Under the pieces are notes generated by a model. The model was not told where the DNA came from and did no database searches. It saw only the letters and a program-made list of their open reading frames with translations. The position numbers and the translations under genes are program-made. Below, piece by piece: positions 19,374 to 28,598 of a stretch of 64,000 bases of DNA. Origin of the DNA: Micrococcales bacterium (GTDB lineage Bacteria; Actinomycetota; Actinomycetes; Actinomycetales; Microbacteriaceae); contig CANGIU010000001.1 in NCBI GenBank assembly GCA_947454255.1, forward strand, positions 1-64,000, given 5' to 3'. Each line of letters opens with the position of its first letter. The first letter of the stretch is position 1.

Positions 19374-20639
19374 ATGAAAACAACAGCGAAAAGAGTAGTC
19401 GGGATTCTGGCTGCACTAACAGTGGTTGGAAGTGGAATCACACTTGCCACTCCGGCCTCTGCTGTCTCAACACTTATTGTTTGGGCAGACAAAGGAACTA
19501 TTGACACAATTCAGGCACAGGTCAAGAAGTGGGATGACGCAAACGCTGATTACTCAGTAAGCCTTGTTCAGAAGGACTTCGGTACTGTTCGCGATGCTCT
19601 AAAGGTCGCAGTGCCAAAGGGTCAAGGTCCTGACATTCTTGCAGGTGCTGCCCATGACTGGATTGGTAACCTTGTTGCCTCTAACGTTCTACTTCCAATT
19701 GACAGCCAACTACCAAGCAACTTCAAAGACGATTTTGTTCCTGGAGCTTTGCAGGCAATGAAGTACAACGGTCACTATTACGGTGTTCCAGGATGGACTG
19801 AGAACATTGCGATGCTTAGAAACGTTAAGAAGGCTCCAAAGCCGTTGAAGTCAGTTAACGACATCAAAGATGGCGAGCTTGGAATTAACTACTCAGCAAC
19901 CACCTCTGACCCTTACCACTTCTACCCATTCCAAACTATGTTTGATGCCCCAGTTTTCAAGACTGATTCAAAGGGTGACTGGACCAATACTGTTGGCATG
20001 GGTGGCACAAATGGTGGAAACTTCGCAAAGTGGCTAAAACTTAAGGGAACCAAGTTCTTTGGTCCTCCGGCTAACGCAAACATTCTTTGTGACTTCCTAA
20101 ACCCAGTCAACAAGGCCAAGAAGACTGGAATGGTCAAGTACTGGGTTACTGGTGCTTGGAACATCAATGCTATTGAGGCTGGTGCAGGTAACTGTAAGAA
20201 GGGTCTAGAAATTGGCACTGGATACGCTATTGATCCATTCCCAACCGGCCCTACTGGTCTAAAGGCAAAGCAGTTCCTTGGTATCCGTGGCTACCTAATG
20301 GTTGCTTCTGGTCCAGGAAACACAACCAACGTGCCAGCTGCGTCTTTGTTGATGAGATACATGTCATCTGAAACAGCTCAGTTCAGCCTTTATGACAACT
20401 ACAACAAGACACCAGCTAACGCGGCTGCACTAAACCGCGCTAAGGATAACCCTGTTATTGCTGGTTTCGCTGACGCAGCTAACACTGTACCAATGCCTAA
20501 CTCACCTGCCATGGATGCAACATGGGTTATCTGGGGTAAGGCTCAGACTCGGATCATTCAAGGTAAAGAAGCTAAACCAGATGTCGCTTGGGCGAATATG
20601 GTGAAAGCTCTGCAAAAGACAATCGACAAAGTTAAGTAA
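19374..20639 (+). CDS. malE: Maltose/maltodextrin-type ABC transporter substrate-binding protein
   Basis: Extracellular solute-binding protein of the family 1 fold, 421 residues, for alpha-glucosides released by the pullulanase. The N-terminus RVVGILAALTVVGSGITLATPASA is a signal peptide with an ASA-type site near residue 30. There is no lipobox Cys, whereas Gram-positive binding proteins are normally lipid-anchored; the first Cys lies far downstream in NILCDFLN. The mature protein starts STLIVWADKGTIDTIQAQVKKW, close to MalE. Its GPTGLKAKQFLGIRGYLMVA resembles the MalE hinge region. It is followed by a strong hairpin before malF, as in many maltose operons. Confidence 0.9.
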   Translation: MKTTAKRVVGILAALTVVGSGITLATPASAVSTLIVWADKGTIDTIQAQVKKWDDANADYSVSLVQKDFGTVRDALKVAVPKGQGPDILAGAAHDWIGNLVASNVLLPIDSQLPSNFKDDFVPGALQAMKYNGHYYGVPGWTENIAMLRNVKKAPKPLKSVNDIKDGELGINYSATTSDPYHFYPFQTMFDAPVFKTDSKGDWTNTVGMGGTNGGNFAKWLKLKGTKFFGPPANANILCDFLNPVNKAKKTGMVKYWVTGAWNINAIEAGAGNCKKGLEIGTGYAIDPFPTGPTGLKAKQFLGIRGYLMVASGPGNTTNVPAASLLMRYMSSETAQFSLYDNYNKTPANAAALNRAKDNPVIAGFADAANTVPMPNSPAMDATWVIWGKAQTRIIQGKEAKPDVAWANMVKALQKTIDKVK

Positions 20640-20654
20640 CAAGCGTTCGCAGCG

Positions 20655-20684
20655 GTGGGTGTCTCAAATCTTTGAGGCACCCAC
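20655..20684 (+). other. Intergenic hairpin between malE and malF
   Basis: GTGGGTGTCTCAAA pairs with TTTGAGGCACCCAC (13 Watson-Crick pairs and one G-T wobble) around a minimal loop. No T-run follows (TACTACGACA), so full termination is unlikely. The position suits an mRNA-stabilising or attenuating element that raises MalE over the permease subunits. Confidence 0.7.
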
Positions 20685-20732
20685 TACTACGACAAACACA
20701 TGGTGCAAACTGGTTAGCGGAGAGGTAAGTTA

Positions 20733-22406
20733 ATGGCCAGATTTAGAATTCGCTCTTGGGGATCTGACACCCCAAGTATGTCCGGAATCCTTTGGAAACT
20801 GGGAGTGCTTGGAGTTGTTGATGCTGTAGCTACCACCATGATCATGGTTCTACTTGGCCAGGGTAGATATTGGATTGCTGCACTAAGCATCGCAGTGCTT
20901 CTGATCGTTAACTGGATTTACCTTCGAAAAGGTGGATTGCCGGCTAAATACTTGGCACCAGGCGTTATTTTCCTTTTGATTTTCCAGGTCTATGTTCTTC
21001 TCTTTAGTGGTTATACCGCCTTTACTAACTACGGCAGCGCACACAATGGTGACAAATCTCTTGCAGTTCAAACTATCCAAAATGCTGCATACAGAACTTT
21101 AGATGGCGAAGACTATTCGGTCGCTTTAGTTAAAGCCGACGCAACGGGACATGAGGCGTTACTTCTCACTAGCAATCTAGATCAGCGAGTTTATGTCGGT
21201 GAAAACGGCCAACTTGCCGTTGAAATTCCAGCAGGCAGTTATACCCTGAGTCCAAAGTGTGCTGATCCTTACGCAGAGGATGTCACTACCTGTATGCATG
21301 CGGCTGAAAAAGCCGTTGGCTATTCAGCAGTTACAGTAGATTCTCTTTCTCCAAGCCAGAAGCTCTCATACACTTCGCTTCGAGTAGCAACAGACTTGGC
21401 TGATCCAACAGTTGGTATCAAAACTGCTGATTTCTCAACCGCTCTTCAAGTGCAGGCAACTCTTGCATATGATGACAAGACTGGTTTTTTCACCGCTATT
21501 GCCGACGACGATTACGGTAACTACGTTAAAGGTGACGTTTTCAAGCCAAGCTCTGACGGATATTTCCACATTAACGGTGACGTTAATTCGGCCAAGCTAG
21601 ATGGTGGTTGGCGTGTAGAGGTTGGATTCGCTAACTTCCAAACCATATTCACTGACGTCCAGTTGCGCGCTCCACTCATCAAGGTAATTACCTGGACTTT
21701 CGTTTTCGCATTCCTAACAGTATTGACAACTTTCATTCTGGGTCTGCTGATCGCATTCTTGTTCAATCATGAAAAGCTTCGCGGTAAGAAGATATATCGC
21801 GCTGTTATGATTTTGCCTTACGCGTTCCCGGGATTCCTGTCGGCATATGTCTGGGTCGGTCTTTTGAACCGTGAAAATGGATTTATAAACACCGTGATCC
21901 TTGGGCAAACCCCAGGTAACGAAGGTAACTTTCCCTGGCTTTTGGAAGAGAACCCTGCTCGACTAGCAGTGCTCTTGGTCAACCTGTGGCTTGGGTTCCC
22001 ATACATGTTCTTGATCACAACCGGTGCCTTACAATCTATTCCACCAGAGCTAAACGAAGCGGCTGAAATCGACGGGGCCTCTGGTTGGCAGAACTTTAGA
22101 TTGATTAAGCTGCCTTTGCTTTTGATCTCTATAGCACCGTTGCTGATTTCATCCTTCGCATACAACTTCAATAACTTCTCAATAATCTATCTTTTGACTA
22201 AAGGTGGACCAAACGATTCGGGAGTCACGGATTATGACGTTGGAGGTACGGATATCCTTATCACCTTTGTCTATAAGATCGCGTTCTCTGGAACCGGACA
22301 AAACTATGGTCTTGCAAGCGCATTCTCAATTCTTATCTTCTTCGTAATTGCAACCATTTCATTGATCAGCTTTAGACGCACCAAGGCCTTTGAGGAGATT
22401 CTCTAA
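20733..22406 (+). CDS. malF: Maltose-type ABC transporter permease MalF
   Basis: Inner subunit of the transporter, 557 residues. Two or three N-terminal membrane helices, ending near FLLIFQVYVLLFSGYTAFTNY, precede a long extracellular insertion at about residues 100-305 comparable with the large P2 loop of enterobacterial MalF. The permease core follows. The EAA loop NEAAEIDGASGWQNFRLIKLPLL near residue 445 is the contact site for the ATPase. The ATG at 20733 has a GGAGAGG ribosome site. malG starts at the last base of the stop. Confidence 0.93.
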   Translation: MARFRIRSWGSDTPSMSGILWKLGVLGVVDAVATTMIMVLLGQGRYWIAALSIAVLLIVNWIYLRKGGLPAKYLAPGVIFLLIFQVYVLLFSGYTAFTNYGSAHNGDKSLAVQTIQNAAYRTLDGEDYSVALVKADATGHEALLLTSNLDQRVYVGENGQLAVEIPAGSYTLSPKCADPYAEDVTTCMHAAEKAVGYSAVTVDSLSPSQKLSYTSLRVATDLADPTVGIKTADFSTALQVQATLAYDDKTGFFTAIADDDYGNYVKGDVFKPSSDGYFHINGDVNSAKLDGGWRVEVGFANFQTIFTDVQLRAPLIKVITWTFVFAFLTVLTTFILGLLIAFLFNHEKLRGKKIYRAVMILPYAFPGFLSAYVWVGLLNRENGFINTVILGQTPGNEGNFPWLLEENPARLAVLLVNLWLGFPYMFLITTGALQSIPPELNEAAEIDGASGWQNFRLIKLPLLLISIAPLLISSFAYNFNNFSIIYLLTKGGPNDSGVTDYDVGGTDILITFVYKIAFSGTGQNYGLASAFSILIFFVIATISLISFRRTKAFEEIL

Positions 22407-23290
22407 TGACTTATGTACCTTCCAAAAGAAAATTCAATTTTGCTAGATGGTTTCTTCGCACCGGATGGAGGCATCTACTAGGCCTAGCGGTTTGTGTGTT
22501 TGCTGTTTTCCCAATTCTCTATATCTTGTCGACCTCTTTGTATCCAAACAACGACATCAACAACACAACTGCTTTGTTCACTGCGTTCTCTCCGCAGAAC
22601 TATATTGAGCTTTTCGCCCAGGAAACAAGACCGTTTGCTAGGTGGTACACCAACACTGTATACATCGGTATCGTGACCTCTGTCGGGTCAGTATTTCTAA
22701 GTGCACTAGCTGCCTATGCATTCTCAAGACTTAGGTTCAAAGGTAGAAGAGGTGGATTGCTGTCTCTAATCCTGATGCAAATGTTCCCTTCAATTCTTGG
22801 CTTAGTAGCGGTATTTAGCTTGCTCAGCGACTTCGGACAGGTCTTTCCAATAATTGGCCTCAATAGCCAGCTCGGTTTGATTCTTGTATACATGGGTGGT
22901 GCTCTTGGAGCAGGAACCTATCTAATGTATGGATTCTTTAACACAGTGCCAAAAGAAATTGACGAAGCAGCAACAATTGATGGTGCTAGCCATGCGAGGA
23001 TCTTCTTCTCGATTATTTTGAGGCTTGTAGCTCCAGTGCTAGCTGTACAGATGTTGCTTAGCTACATCGGTGTCACTAGCGACTATGTGTTGGCGTCTAT
23101 TCTTTTGAGTGACCCTAACCAGCTAACTCTGGCAACCGGTCTTCAGCAGTTCATCAACGACCCTTACTCAAAAGACTGGTCGATGTTTGCGGCGGGTGCA
23201 GTGCTGTCAGCCCTTCCGAGCTTGGTGTTATTCCTGTTCCTTCAGAAATACATCACGTCAGGTCTTACTGGTGGAGCAGTTAAGGGTTAG
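22406..23290 (+). CDS. malG: Maltose-type ABC transporter permease MalG
   Basis: Second permease subunit, 294 residues, six helices. The EAA motif is DEAATIDGASHARIFFSIILRLVAP near residue 190. The ending QKYITSGLTGGAVKG is typical of MalG. It shares one base with malF, so translation is coupled. No ATP-binding subunit gene follows; the next genes are on the opposite strand, and the 3' end overlaps the amidohydrolase gene by 11 bases. A MalK/MsmK-like ATPase must be encoded elsewhere. Confidence 0.94.
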   Translation: MTYVPSKRKFNFARWFLRTGWRHLLGLAVCVFAVFPILYILSTSLYPNNDINNTTALFTAFSPQNYIELFAQETRPFARWYTNTVYIGIVTSVGSVFLSALAAYAFSRLRFKGRRGGLLSLILMQMFPSILGLVAVFSLLSDFGQVFPIIGLNSQLGLILVYMGGALGAGTYLMYGFFNTVPKEIDEAATIDGASHARIFFSIILRLVAPVLAVQMLLSYIGVTSDYVLASILLSDPNQLTLATGLQQFINDPYSKDWSMFAAGAVLSALPSLVLFLFLQKYITSGLTGGAVKG

Positions 23291-24851
23291 CCCTAAAAAT
23301 CTCTTTTCCAGCCTTGAACGTTGCCAAGACTTTTGTGTTTATCAGCAACTCAGCAGGCACCTCAAAGACATTCTGATTGAGTACCACAGCGTCAAAGGGT
23401 TCGCCCAACTCAAGAGTTCCCGTCGCCTGGTCTTTGAGCATTAGCTTCAAGTTTTTGGTAAAGGCTGCTAGCGCCTGTTCAACCGATACAGCCTGATCTG
23501 CATTGTGTATTGGCTGAGTTGGATGCTCGCGCCTGTTTACCGCTACAGCAATCCCTTTGATTGGTTCATAGCTTGAAATTGGCCAGTCACTCGAAAAGAC
23601 AGTTGTTATATCTGCCTCAAGCATGTCCCTAAAGGCATATAGACTCGCCAGACGAACCTCTCCCAAGTGATGCTGACAACTAAGCAGCAAACCGTTGTTT
23701 TGAGCCCAGTATGGCTGGACGCAGGCTACGACTCCTAAATCAGCCATACGCTGCAATAGCTCTTGATCAGTGAGTTCTGCGTGTGCGATGACAGGAGGAT
23801 AGGTGAAGCCATCCAATTCAGCGAGTAGGTCCAGGCAGAGACTCGTTGCAGCGTCGCCGATGGCATGAATGTGAATCTGGAATCCGTGACTATGTGCCAT
23901 GTTGATGGCGTTCCTGAAATCATCCTCAGGCCAAATCGATTCACCATGCATTCCGGTAGATAGGTAGGGCTCTCTGACCAATGCGGTAGCACTTCCGAAC
24001 ACCCCATCTGCAAAGAATTTGATGCTGGTACCTCTAACCTGCCCATTAGTTTGTCCCAGAAGAGTTCTCTGATCAATGAAATATGAAATGTCGTCGAAAA
24101 ATGTTTTTGGGTCGCCGCGGAAACCTAGGGTGTAATCGAGATTTAGTTCTCCTGTTTGCCAAGCGGCAAAGTATGTTTCTGCCATGCCTCTATCAATCCA
24201 AGCATCAACACATTCCACGATTCCAGCAGCCGCCATGGTTTTATCGGCCCAGAGCAGAGCGGAGATATCTTCCGCTACGGTCAACTTTGGAGCAAGGTTC
24301 ATCACAAGCGACATTGCAGGCCACTCACGAAGAATTCCTGTTGGCAAACCAAACTCGTCTAGGTCGATGCTTCCCGATTCGATAGCCGGCAATTCTCCAT
24401 GGAGTAAACCAGCGACCTCAAGAGCTTTTGAGTTAACCCAAAGGGTGTGGTGGTCATCGCCATGCAGGACGACAGGTTTATTGCTCACTGCTTTATCAAG
24501 AGTTGTTCTATCAAACTTCATGTCTAGCGAGCGATCAAATACTGCGGCATCAATCCAATTAATCGCTGGATTAGTTTCTTCGTAACGTTTGAGCTTGGCT
24601 ATAAGAGCGCTTTCGGTAAGACAATCAGATATGTCTAAACCAAGGGATTCTCTTCCGGCAAAGAGAGGGTGGGTATGTGCATCTCTAAACGCAGGGGAGA
24701 GGAAGGAACCATTTAGGCTAAAAGTCTCTTGAACAGTACTTGAGGAATACTCACCTTCGGTGATTACTAAGCCCTCATCCGATACATATATGCACTCGCT
24801 GAAAGAAGAGTTGCCAAGGTAGATGGCTCCAGAGTGAAACTTTTTTGCCAC
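23280..24851 (-). CDS. YtcJ-like amidohydrolase
   Basis: Metal-dependent hydrolase of the amidohydrolase-3 (YtcJ) group, 523 residues; substrate unknown. The HxH metal motif is FRDAHTHPLFAGRESLGLD near residue 60. Later ligands are in FQIHIHAIGDAATSL and VIAHAELTD, and the final Asp in TVFSSDWPISSYEP. The GTG start abuts the tdk stop, so both are probably one transcript. It has no signal peptide and is cytoplasmic. Confidence 0.88.
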   Translation of the reverse strand: MAKKFHSGAIYLGNSSFSECIYVSDEGLVITEGEYSSSTVQETFSLNGSFLSPAFRDAHTHPLFAGRESLGLDISDCLTESALIAKLKRYEETNPAINWIDAAVFDRSLDMKFDRTTLDKAVSNKPVVLHGDDHHTLWVNSKALEVAGLLHGELPAIESGSIDLDEFGLPTGILREWPAMSLVMNLAPKLTVAEDISALLWADKTMAAAGIVECVDAWIDRGMAETYFAAWQTGELNLDYTLGFRGDPKTFFDDISYFIDQRTLLGQTNGQVRGTSIKFFADGVFGSATALVREPYLSTGMHGESIWPEDDFRNAINMAHSHGFQIHIHAIGDAATSLCLDLLAELDGFTYPPVIAHAELTDQELLQRMADLGVVACVQPYWAQNNGLLLSCQHHLGEVRLASLYAFRDMLEADITTVFSSDWPISSYEPIKGIAVAVNRREHPTQPIHNADQAVSVEQALAAFTKNLKLMLKDQATGTLELGEPFDAVVLNQNVFEVPAELLINTKVLATFKAGKEIFRANP

Positions 24852-25448
24852 CTAGCCACGCTCGTTGAGGTAGCAGACACCACAGAGTGATTCGTAGGTT
24901 ACTTCAACACCATCGATGGCAACTTGGTCACCATGGAATATGAAATCGCCGTCAAACTTCCTTGCATTAAACATTGCTTTACGACCACAGCGACATATTG
25001 TCTTTAGCTCCTCGAGGCTGTGTGCTATCTCCATAAGGCGCAGAGACCCCGGGAAACCGTTTGTTAGGAAGTCGGTTCTGATGCCGTAGGCGAGAACTGG
25101 AACTCCATCTAGCACGGCCAATTCAAAGGCTTGATCTACTTGATCTCTGGTGAGGAATTGGGCCTCATCAATAAGCAAACAGGACAGGTTCTTTACCCCT
25201 GGAATGATAAGTGAGTCATTTGATCGCTCATGGGCTAAGTCCCGAAGGTTAGTTTCAGGAGTGATCAGAAAGTCGACTCTTCGGTCAACTCCGAGCCTTG
25301 AGACGATGGTGGAATCGCCTTTGGTGTCTATGGCTGGCTTGGCAATTAGAACCTGCTGGCTGCGTTCCTCGTAGTTATGAGCTACCTGCAACAAAGCCGT
25401 GCTCTTACCGCTGTTCATTGCTCCGTAGCGGAAATATAACTTAGCCAT
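24852..25448 (-). CDS. tdk: Thymidine kinase
   Basis: Type II thymidine kinase for deoxythymidine salvage, 198 residues. P-loop RYGAMNSGKSTALLQVAHNYEER at residues 7-29; Walker B-like LLIDEAQFLTRDQVDQAF at about 90; lasso zinc ligands in CRCGRKAMFNARKF and CGVCYLNERG. The ATG at 25448 follows an AGGGCTGAT stretch. It is the first gene before the YtcJ-like amidohydrolase and diverges from the DUF3145 gene across a 146-base promoter region. Confidence 0.95.
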   Translation of the reverse strand: MAKLYFRYGAMNSGKSTALLQVAHNYEERSQQVLIAKPAIDTKGDSTIVSRLGVDRRVDFLITPETNLRDLAHERSNDSLIIPGVKNLSCLLIDEAQFLTRDQVDQAFELAVLDGVPVLAYGIRTDFLTNGFPGSLRLMEIAHSLEELKTICRCGRKAMFNARKFDGDFIFHGDQVAIDGVEVTYESLCGVCYLNERG

Positions 25449-25594
25449 ATCAGCCCTTTCTAGCCTTCTCCAATGCTAGAGCGGAACTTGGATAGGTTTG
25501 CGCATTTGGCTCGCTAGTCGTAATCTATAACTCTTACGAAGCACACTAGGACGTTGGGGAAGACGCACCTTGTGTCTGTTTCGGAGGACTCTCT

Positions 25595-26062
25595 ATGGCC
25601 AAAGGCCAGCTACCCACCAGGCTAGTGATTCACGCCTGCCCGGCAGCAGAGACTCATCTCATTCCGTCAATTACACTGTGGGCTAGTCAGCCACTGCTAC
25701 TCGGTTTTCAGGCGGGTCGCGTGAATCTTCGCTTAACTGAGTTGGAAGCCGAGAATCTTGTCTCTCAGTTGGCTTTGGTGCCAAATACAACCTTTGAACT
25801 GACTCAAACTGGCAGAGACTCTGGCGTCTTGTTTATGCATTTACCAAGTCAAGGCATCTTTAGAGGTCAACTAAATTCAGCAGGGTCTTTGACGTTGAGT
25901 GAGGAGCGATTGCAACTCATGCTTGATCAAGCTGCTGGAAATCATCGTGAATTTACAAGGCTACTCAGGTTGGCTCTTGGTCAATCCTGGGATGATTTGC
26001 TGGAACCGTTCAGGGCAATCCGACATTCAGAGAATGTATTACTACTTAATCGCGCTGGTTAG
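25595..26062 (+). CDS. DUF3145 family protein
   Basis: Conserved actinobacterial protein of unknown function, 155 residues, soluble and without signal peptide. The N-terminal VIHACPAAETHLIPSITLWAS and central VNLRLTELEAENLVSQL with FELTQTGRD are the parts I recognise as DUF3145. It lies next to fabF, which is its usual position in Microbacteriaceae, and its stop overlaps fabF by 4 bases. A strong GGAGG ribosome site precedes ATG 25595. Function is unassigned; the repeated linkage to fatty acid synthesis genes is the only hint. Confidence 0.85.
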   Translation: MAKGQLPTRLVIHACPAAETHLIPSITLWASQPLLLGFQAGRVNLRLTELEAENLVSQLALVPNTTFELTQTGRDSGVLFMHLPSQGIFRGQLNSAGSLTLSEERLQLMLDQAAGNHREFTRLLRLALGQSWDDLLEPFRAIRHSENVLLLNRAG

Positions 26063-27294
26063 TTATAAGAGCGGAACGCTATAACTGCGTTGTGTCCACC
26101 AAAACCAAATGAGTTAGAGATAGCAAGGATGTTATCTCCCAGAGCTCTTGGAGATGTGACAACATCTAAGTCGATAGCTGGATCTGGGTTATCTAGATTT
26201 AGGGTCGGTGGAGCAACCTTTTCATGCAAAGCAAGAATTGTGAATACAGCTTCAATAGCTCCAGCACCACCGAGTAGGTGACCGGTGGAAGATTTGGTTG
26301 CTGACAGAGGAATCTTCTTTAGGTGATCACCAAATACTCGCTTTAGTGCCGTGTATTCAGCAATATCTCCAACTGGTGTGCTCGTCGCATGCGCGTTGAT
26401 GTGGCCCACGTCTTCAGGTTTAGCTCCTGCCATTTCTAGCACTCCAATTACTGCACGAGCGGCAGCAGTTCCCTCAGGGTCTGGTGCTGTTATGTGGTGA
26501 GCGTCGCTTGTTACATAACCACCAGCTAGTTCTGCATAAATCTTTGCTCCGCGCGCAATTGCGTGTTCTTCAAGTTCAAGAACGATAGCGCCTGCGCCTT
26601 CGCCCATGACGAATCCATCGCGGTTGATGTCATAAGGTCGAGATGCTTTGGCTGGTTCATCATTTCTACGGGAGAGGGCGTGCATTGAAGCGAAAGCAGC
26701 CATTGGTAGTGGGTGCATTGCCGCTTCACAGCCACCTGCAACAACAATGTCAATTTCACCTGAACGTAGTCGAGTGATGGCATTTGCAATTGCTTCAGTT
26801 CCAGAAGCACAAGCGGAAACAGAAGTTCGAACTCCACCTCGTGCGGATATGTCCATTCCAATTGCCGCAGCTGGCCCGTTAGGCATAAGCATTGGCACTG
26901 TCATTGGGAGCACTCTTCTTGGGCCTTTAGCTAGCAGAGTGTCATAAGCATCTAGAAGAGTCCAAACGCCGCCGATGCCGGTTGCGAATTCAACTGATAG
27001 ACGTTCAGGAACGTAATCAGTTATGCCTGCATCAGCCCAAGCCTCACGAGCTGCAATAAGAGCAAATTGGCTTGACGGATCTAGTCTCTTTGTTTCCTGC
27101 AAAGTTAGAACAGCGGAAGCATCAACTTTTGCACGACCGGCAAAGGTAACGGGTAGTTCGTGTCGAGTCACCCACTCATAGTCGAGAGTGACTATGCCAG
27201 ACTCACCGGCAAGCAATGCTTGCCAGGTGGCCTTGACGTCGCCACCGAGAGGCGTCGTAGCGCCTAACCCGGTAACAACTATTTTTTGATTCAA
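26059..27294 (-). CDS. fabF: Beta-ketoacyl-ACP synthase II
   Basis: Condenses malonyl-ACP with acyl-ACP in type II fatty acid elongation. The Cys-His-His triad is visible: VSACASGTEAIANAI, NAHATSTPVGD and KSSTGHLLGGAGAIEA. The ORF track begins at ATG 27336, which would overlap acpP by 35 bases and add a 14-residue tail unlike the family. A TTG at 27294, 7 bases after the acpP stop, gives MNQKIVVTGLGATTPLGG, 411 residues, the standard FabF N-terminus and length, so I prefer it. Last gene of the aceE-fab run. Confidence 0.94.
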   Translation of the reverse strand: MNQKIVVTGLGATTPLGGDVKATWQALLAGESGIVTLDYEWVTRHELPVTFAGRAKVDASAVLTLQETKRLDPSSQFALIAAREAWADAGITDYVPERLSVEFATGIGGVWTLLDAYDTLLAKGPRRVLPMTVPMLMPNGPAAAIGMDISARGGVRTSVSACASGTEAIANAITRLRSGEIDIVVAGGCEAAMHPLPMAAFASMHALSRRNDEPAKASRPYDINRDGFVMGEGAGAIVLELEEHAIARGAKIYAELAGGYVTSDAHHITAPDPEGTAAARAVIGVLEMAGAKPEDVGHINAHATSTPVGDIAEYTALKRVFGDHLKKIPLSATKSSTGHLLGGAGAIEAVFTILALHEKVAPPTLNLDNPDPAIDLDVVTSPRALGDNILAISNSFGFGGHNAVIAFRSYN

Positions 27295-27301
27295 TACTTT
27301 A

Positions 27302-27550
27302 TTAGCCCTGTGCTGAGGTGATGAAGTTAACTGCATCGCCTACTGTTAGTAGGTTCTTTACTTCTTCATCAGGGATCTTTACACTGAATTTCTCTTCAGC
27401 GTTAACAACGATTGTCATCATTGAGATTGAGTCGATGTCTAGGTCATTGGTGAATGATTTCTCCAACTTCACTGAGTCGGTATCGATACCAGTCTCTTCG
27501 TTAACGATTTCTGCGAGTCCTGCTAGTACTTCGTCATGCGAAAGTGCCAT
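27302..27550 (-). CDS. acpP: Acyl carrier protein
   Basis: Carries growing acyl chains on 4'-phosphopantetheine. The attachment Ser is in NDLDIDSISMMTIV, the DSL-type motif, near residue 41. The 82-residue acidic four-helix protein has a ribosome site GGAGC before its ATG. It lies between fabH (39-base gap) and fabF, the usual order. Confidence 0.96.
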   Translation of the reverse strand: MALSHDEVLAGLAEIVNEETGIDTDSVKLEKSFTNDLDIDSISMMTIVVNAEEKFSVKIPDEEVKNLLTVGDAVNFITSAQG

Positions 27551-27589
27551 TGATTTTGCTCCTTGTTGGTTTTGATTGTTGGGTTAAGT

Positions 27590-28594
27590 CTAGGGCAGAA
27601 CTACTACTTGAGCGGCGAAGGCAAGCCCTGCGCCAAACCCGATCTGAAGGGCTAATCCGCCAGATTTTACGGTTCCGTCCTTTAGTAATTGGTGCATAGC
27701 CAGCGGTACGCTCGCTGCCGAAGTGTTTCCGGTATTCACGATATCCCTTGCCACAGCAACGCTTTCTGGTAGCTGGAGCTGCTTTACCAATTCATCGATA
27801 ATTCTGATATTGGCTTGGTGAGTGACGAGAGCGGATAAATCTTCAGCCTTGATGCCAGCTACCTCTAGGGCCTCCTTAGCAACCTTTACCATTTCCCAGA
27901 CAGCCCACTTGAACACAGTTAGGCCGTCCTGTCGAATTGTTGGCCAGGCCACTGATCCGTCCCTAAAATCCAACAGAGAGGCCGTCATGCTCACTGATGA
28001 CCAATGAGAACCATCTGATCCCCAGACAGTAGGGGAGATTCCAGGCTCATCTGATGGGCCAACAATGGCAGCCCCTGCGCCATCGGCTAGAAGGAAGGAA
28101 ATAGAGCGATCTGTTGGATCGATAAAGTCGCTGAGCTTTTCGCCTCCGACAACTAGTACGTATTTGGCAACACCTGAGCGGACTAATGCGTCAGCTTGAG
28201 CAATGCCGTAGCAGTAGCCAGCACATGCGGCAGATATGTCAAAAGCTGGTGCTGGGTTCGCTCCAATAAGTTCCGTAAGTAGTGTTGCAGCCGAAGGAGT
28301 TTGATAAGGATGTGAGATAGTGCTGAAAATTACAGCACCAATCTCTTGAGGGGATATCCCTGCATTCAGAATTGCTTCTTTAGATGCTTCAACAGCCATG
28401 TCCATCAAAGATTGCTCCTTGCTGGCTCTTCTTCTTGTGATGATTCCAGTGCGTTGCCTAATCCACTCATCGCTTGAGTCAATTGGACCAGCGATGTCAT
28501 CATTTGTGACTACAAGGTCCCCTCGGGAGGCGCCAAGAGAGTAAATCTTGCTGAATCGAACAGTTTCATACTGGTTCAGTTTTGCGTGAGTCAT
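27590..28594 (-). CDS. fabH: Beta-ketoacyl-ACP synthase III
   Basis: Initiates fatty acid synthesis by condensing acyl-CoA with malonyl-ACP. Catalytic residues: Cys in ISAACAGYCYGIAQAD, His in LVTHQANIRIIDEL, Asn in DIVNTGNTSAASVPLA. The 334-residue length and N-terminal IYSLGASRGD agree. It starts 4 bases after fabD. FabH substrate preference would set straight versus branched (iso/anteiso) chains, but this cannot be read from the sequence. Confidence 0.96.
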   Translation of the reverse strand: MTHAKLNQYETVRFSKIYSLGASRGDLVVTNDDIAGPIDSSDEWIRQRTGIITRRRASKEQSLMDMAVEASKEAILNAGISPQEIGAVIFSTISHPYQTPSAATLLTELIGANPAPAFDISAACAGYCYGIAQADALVRSGVAKYVLVVGGEKLSDFIDPTDRSISFLLADGAGAAIVGPSDEPGISPTVWGSDGSHWSSVSMTASLLDFRDGSVAWPTIRQDGLTVFKWAVWEMVKVAKEALEVAGIKAEDLSALVTHQANIRIIDELVKQLQLPESVAVARDIVNTGNTSAASVPLAMHQLLKDGTVKSGGLALQIGFGAGLAFAAQVVVLP

Positions 28595-28598
28595 ATCT

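Noticed and set aside
20655-20684. Rho-independent terminator after malE
   Set aside because: The stem is strong but the following bases TACTACGACA contain no T-run, and malF/malG have no clear promoter of their own.
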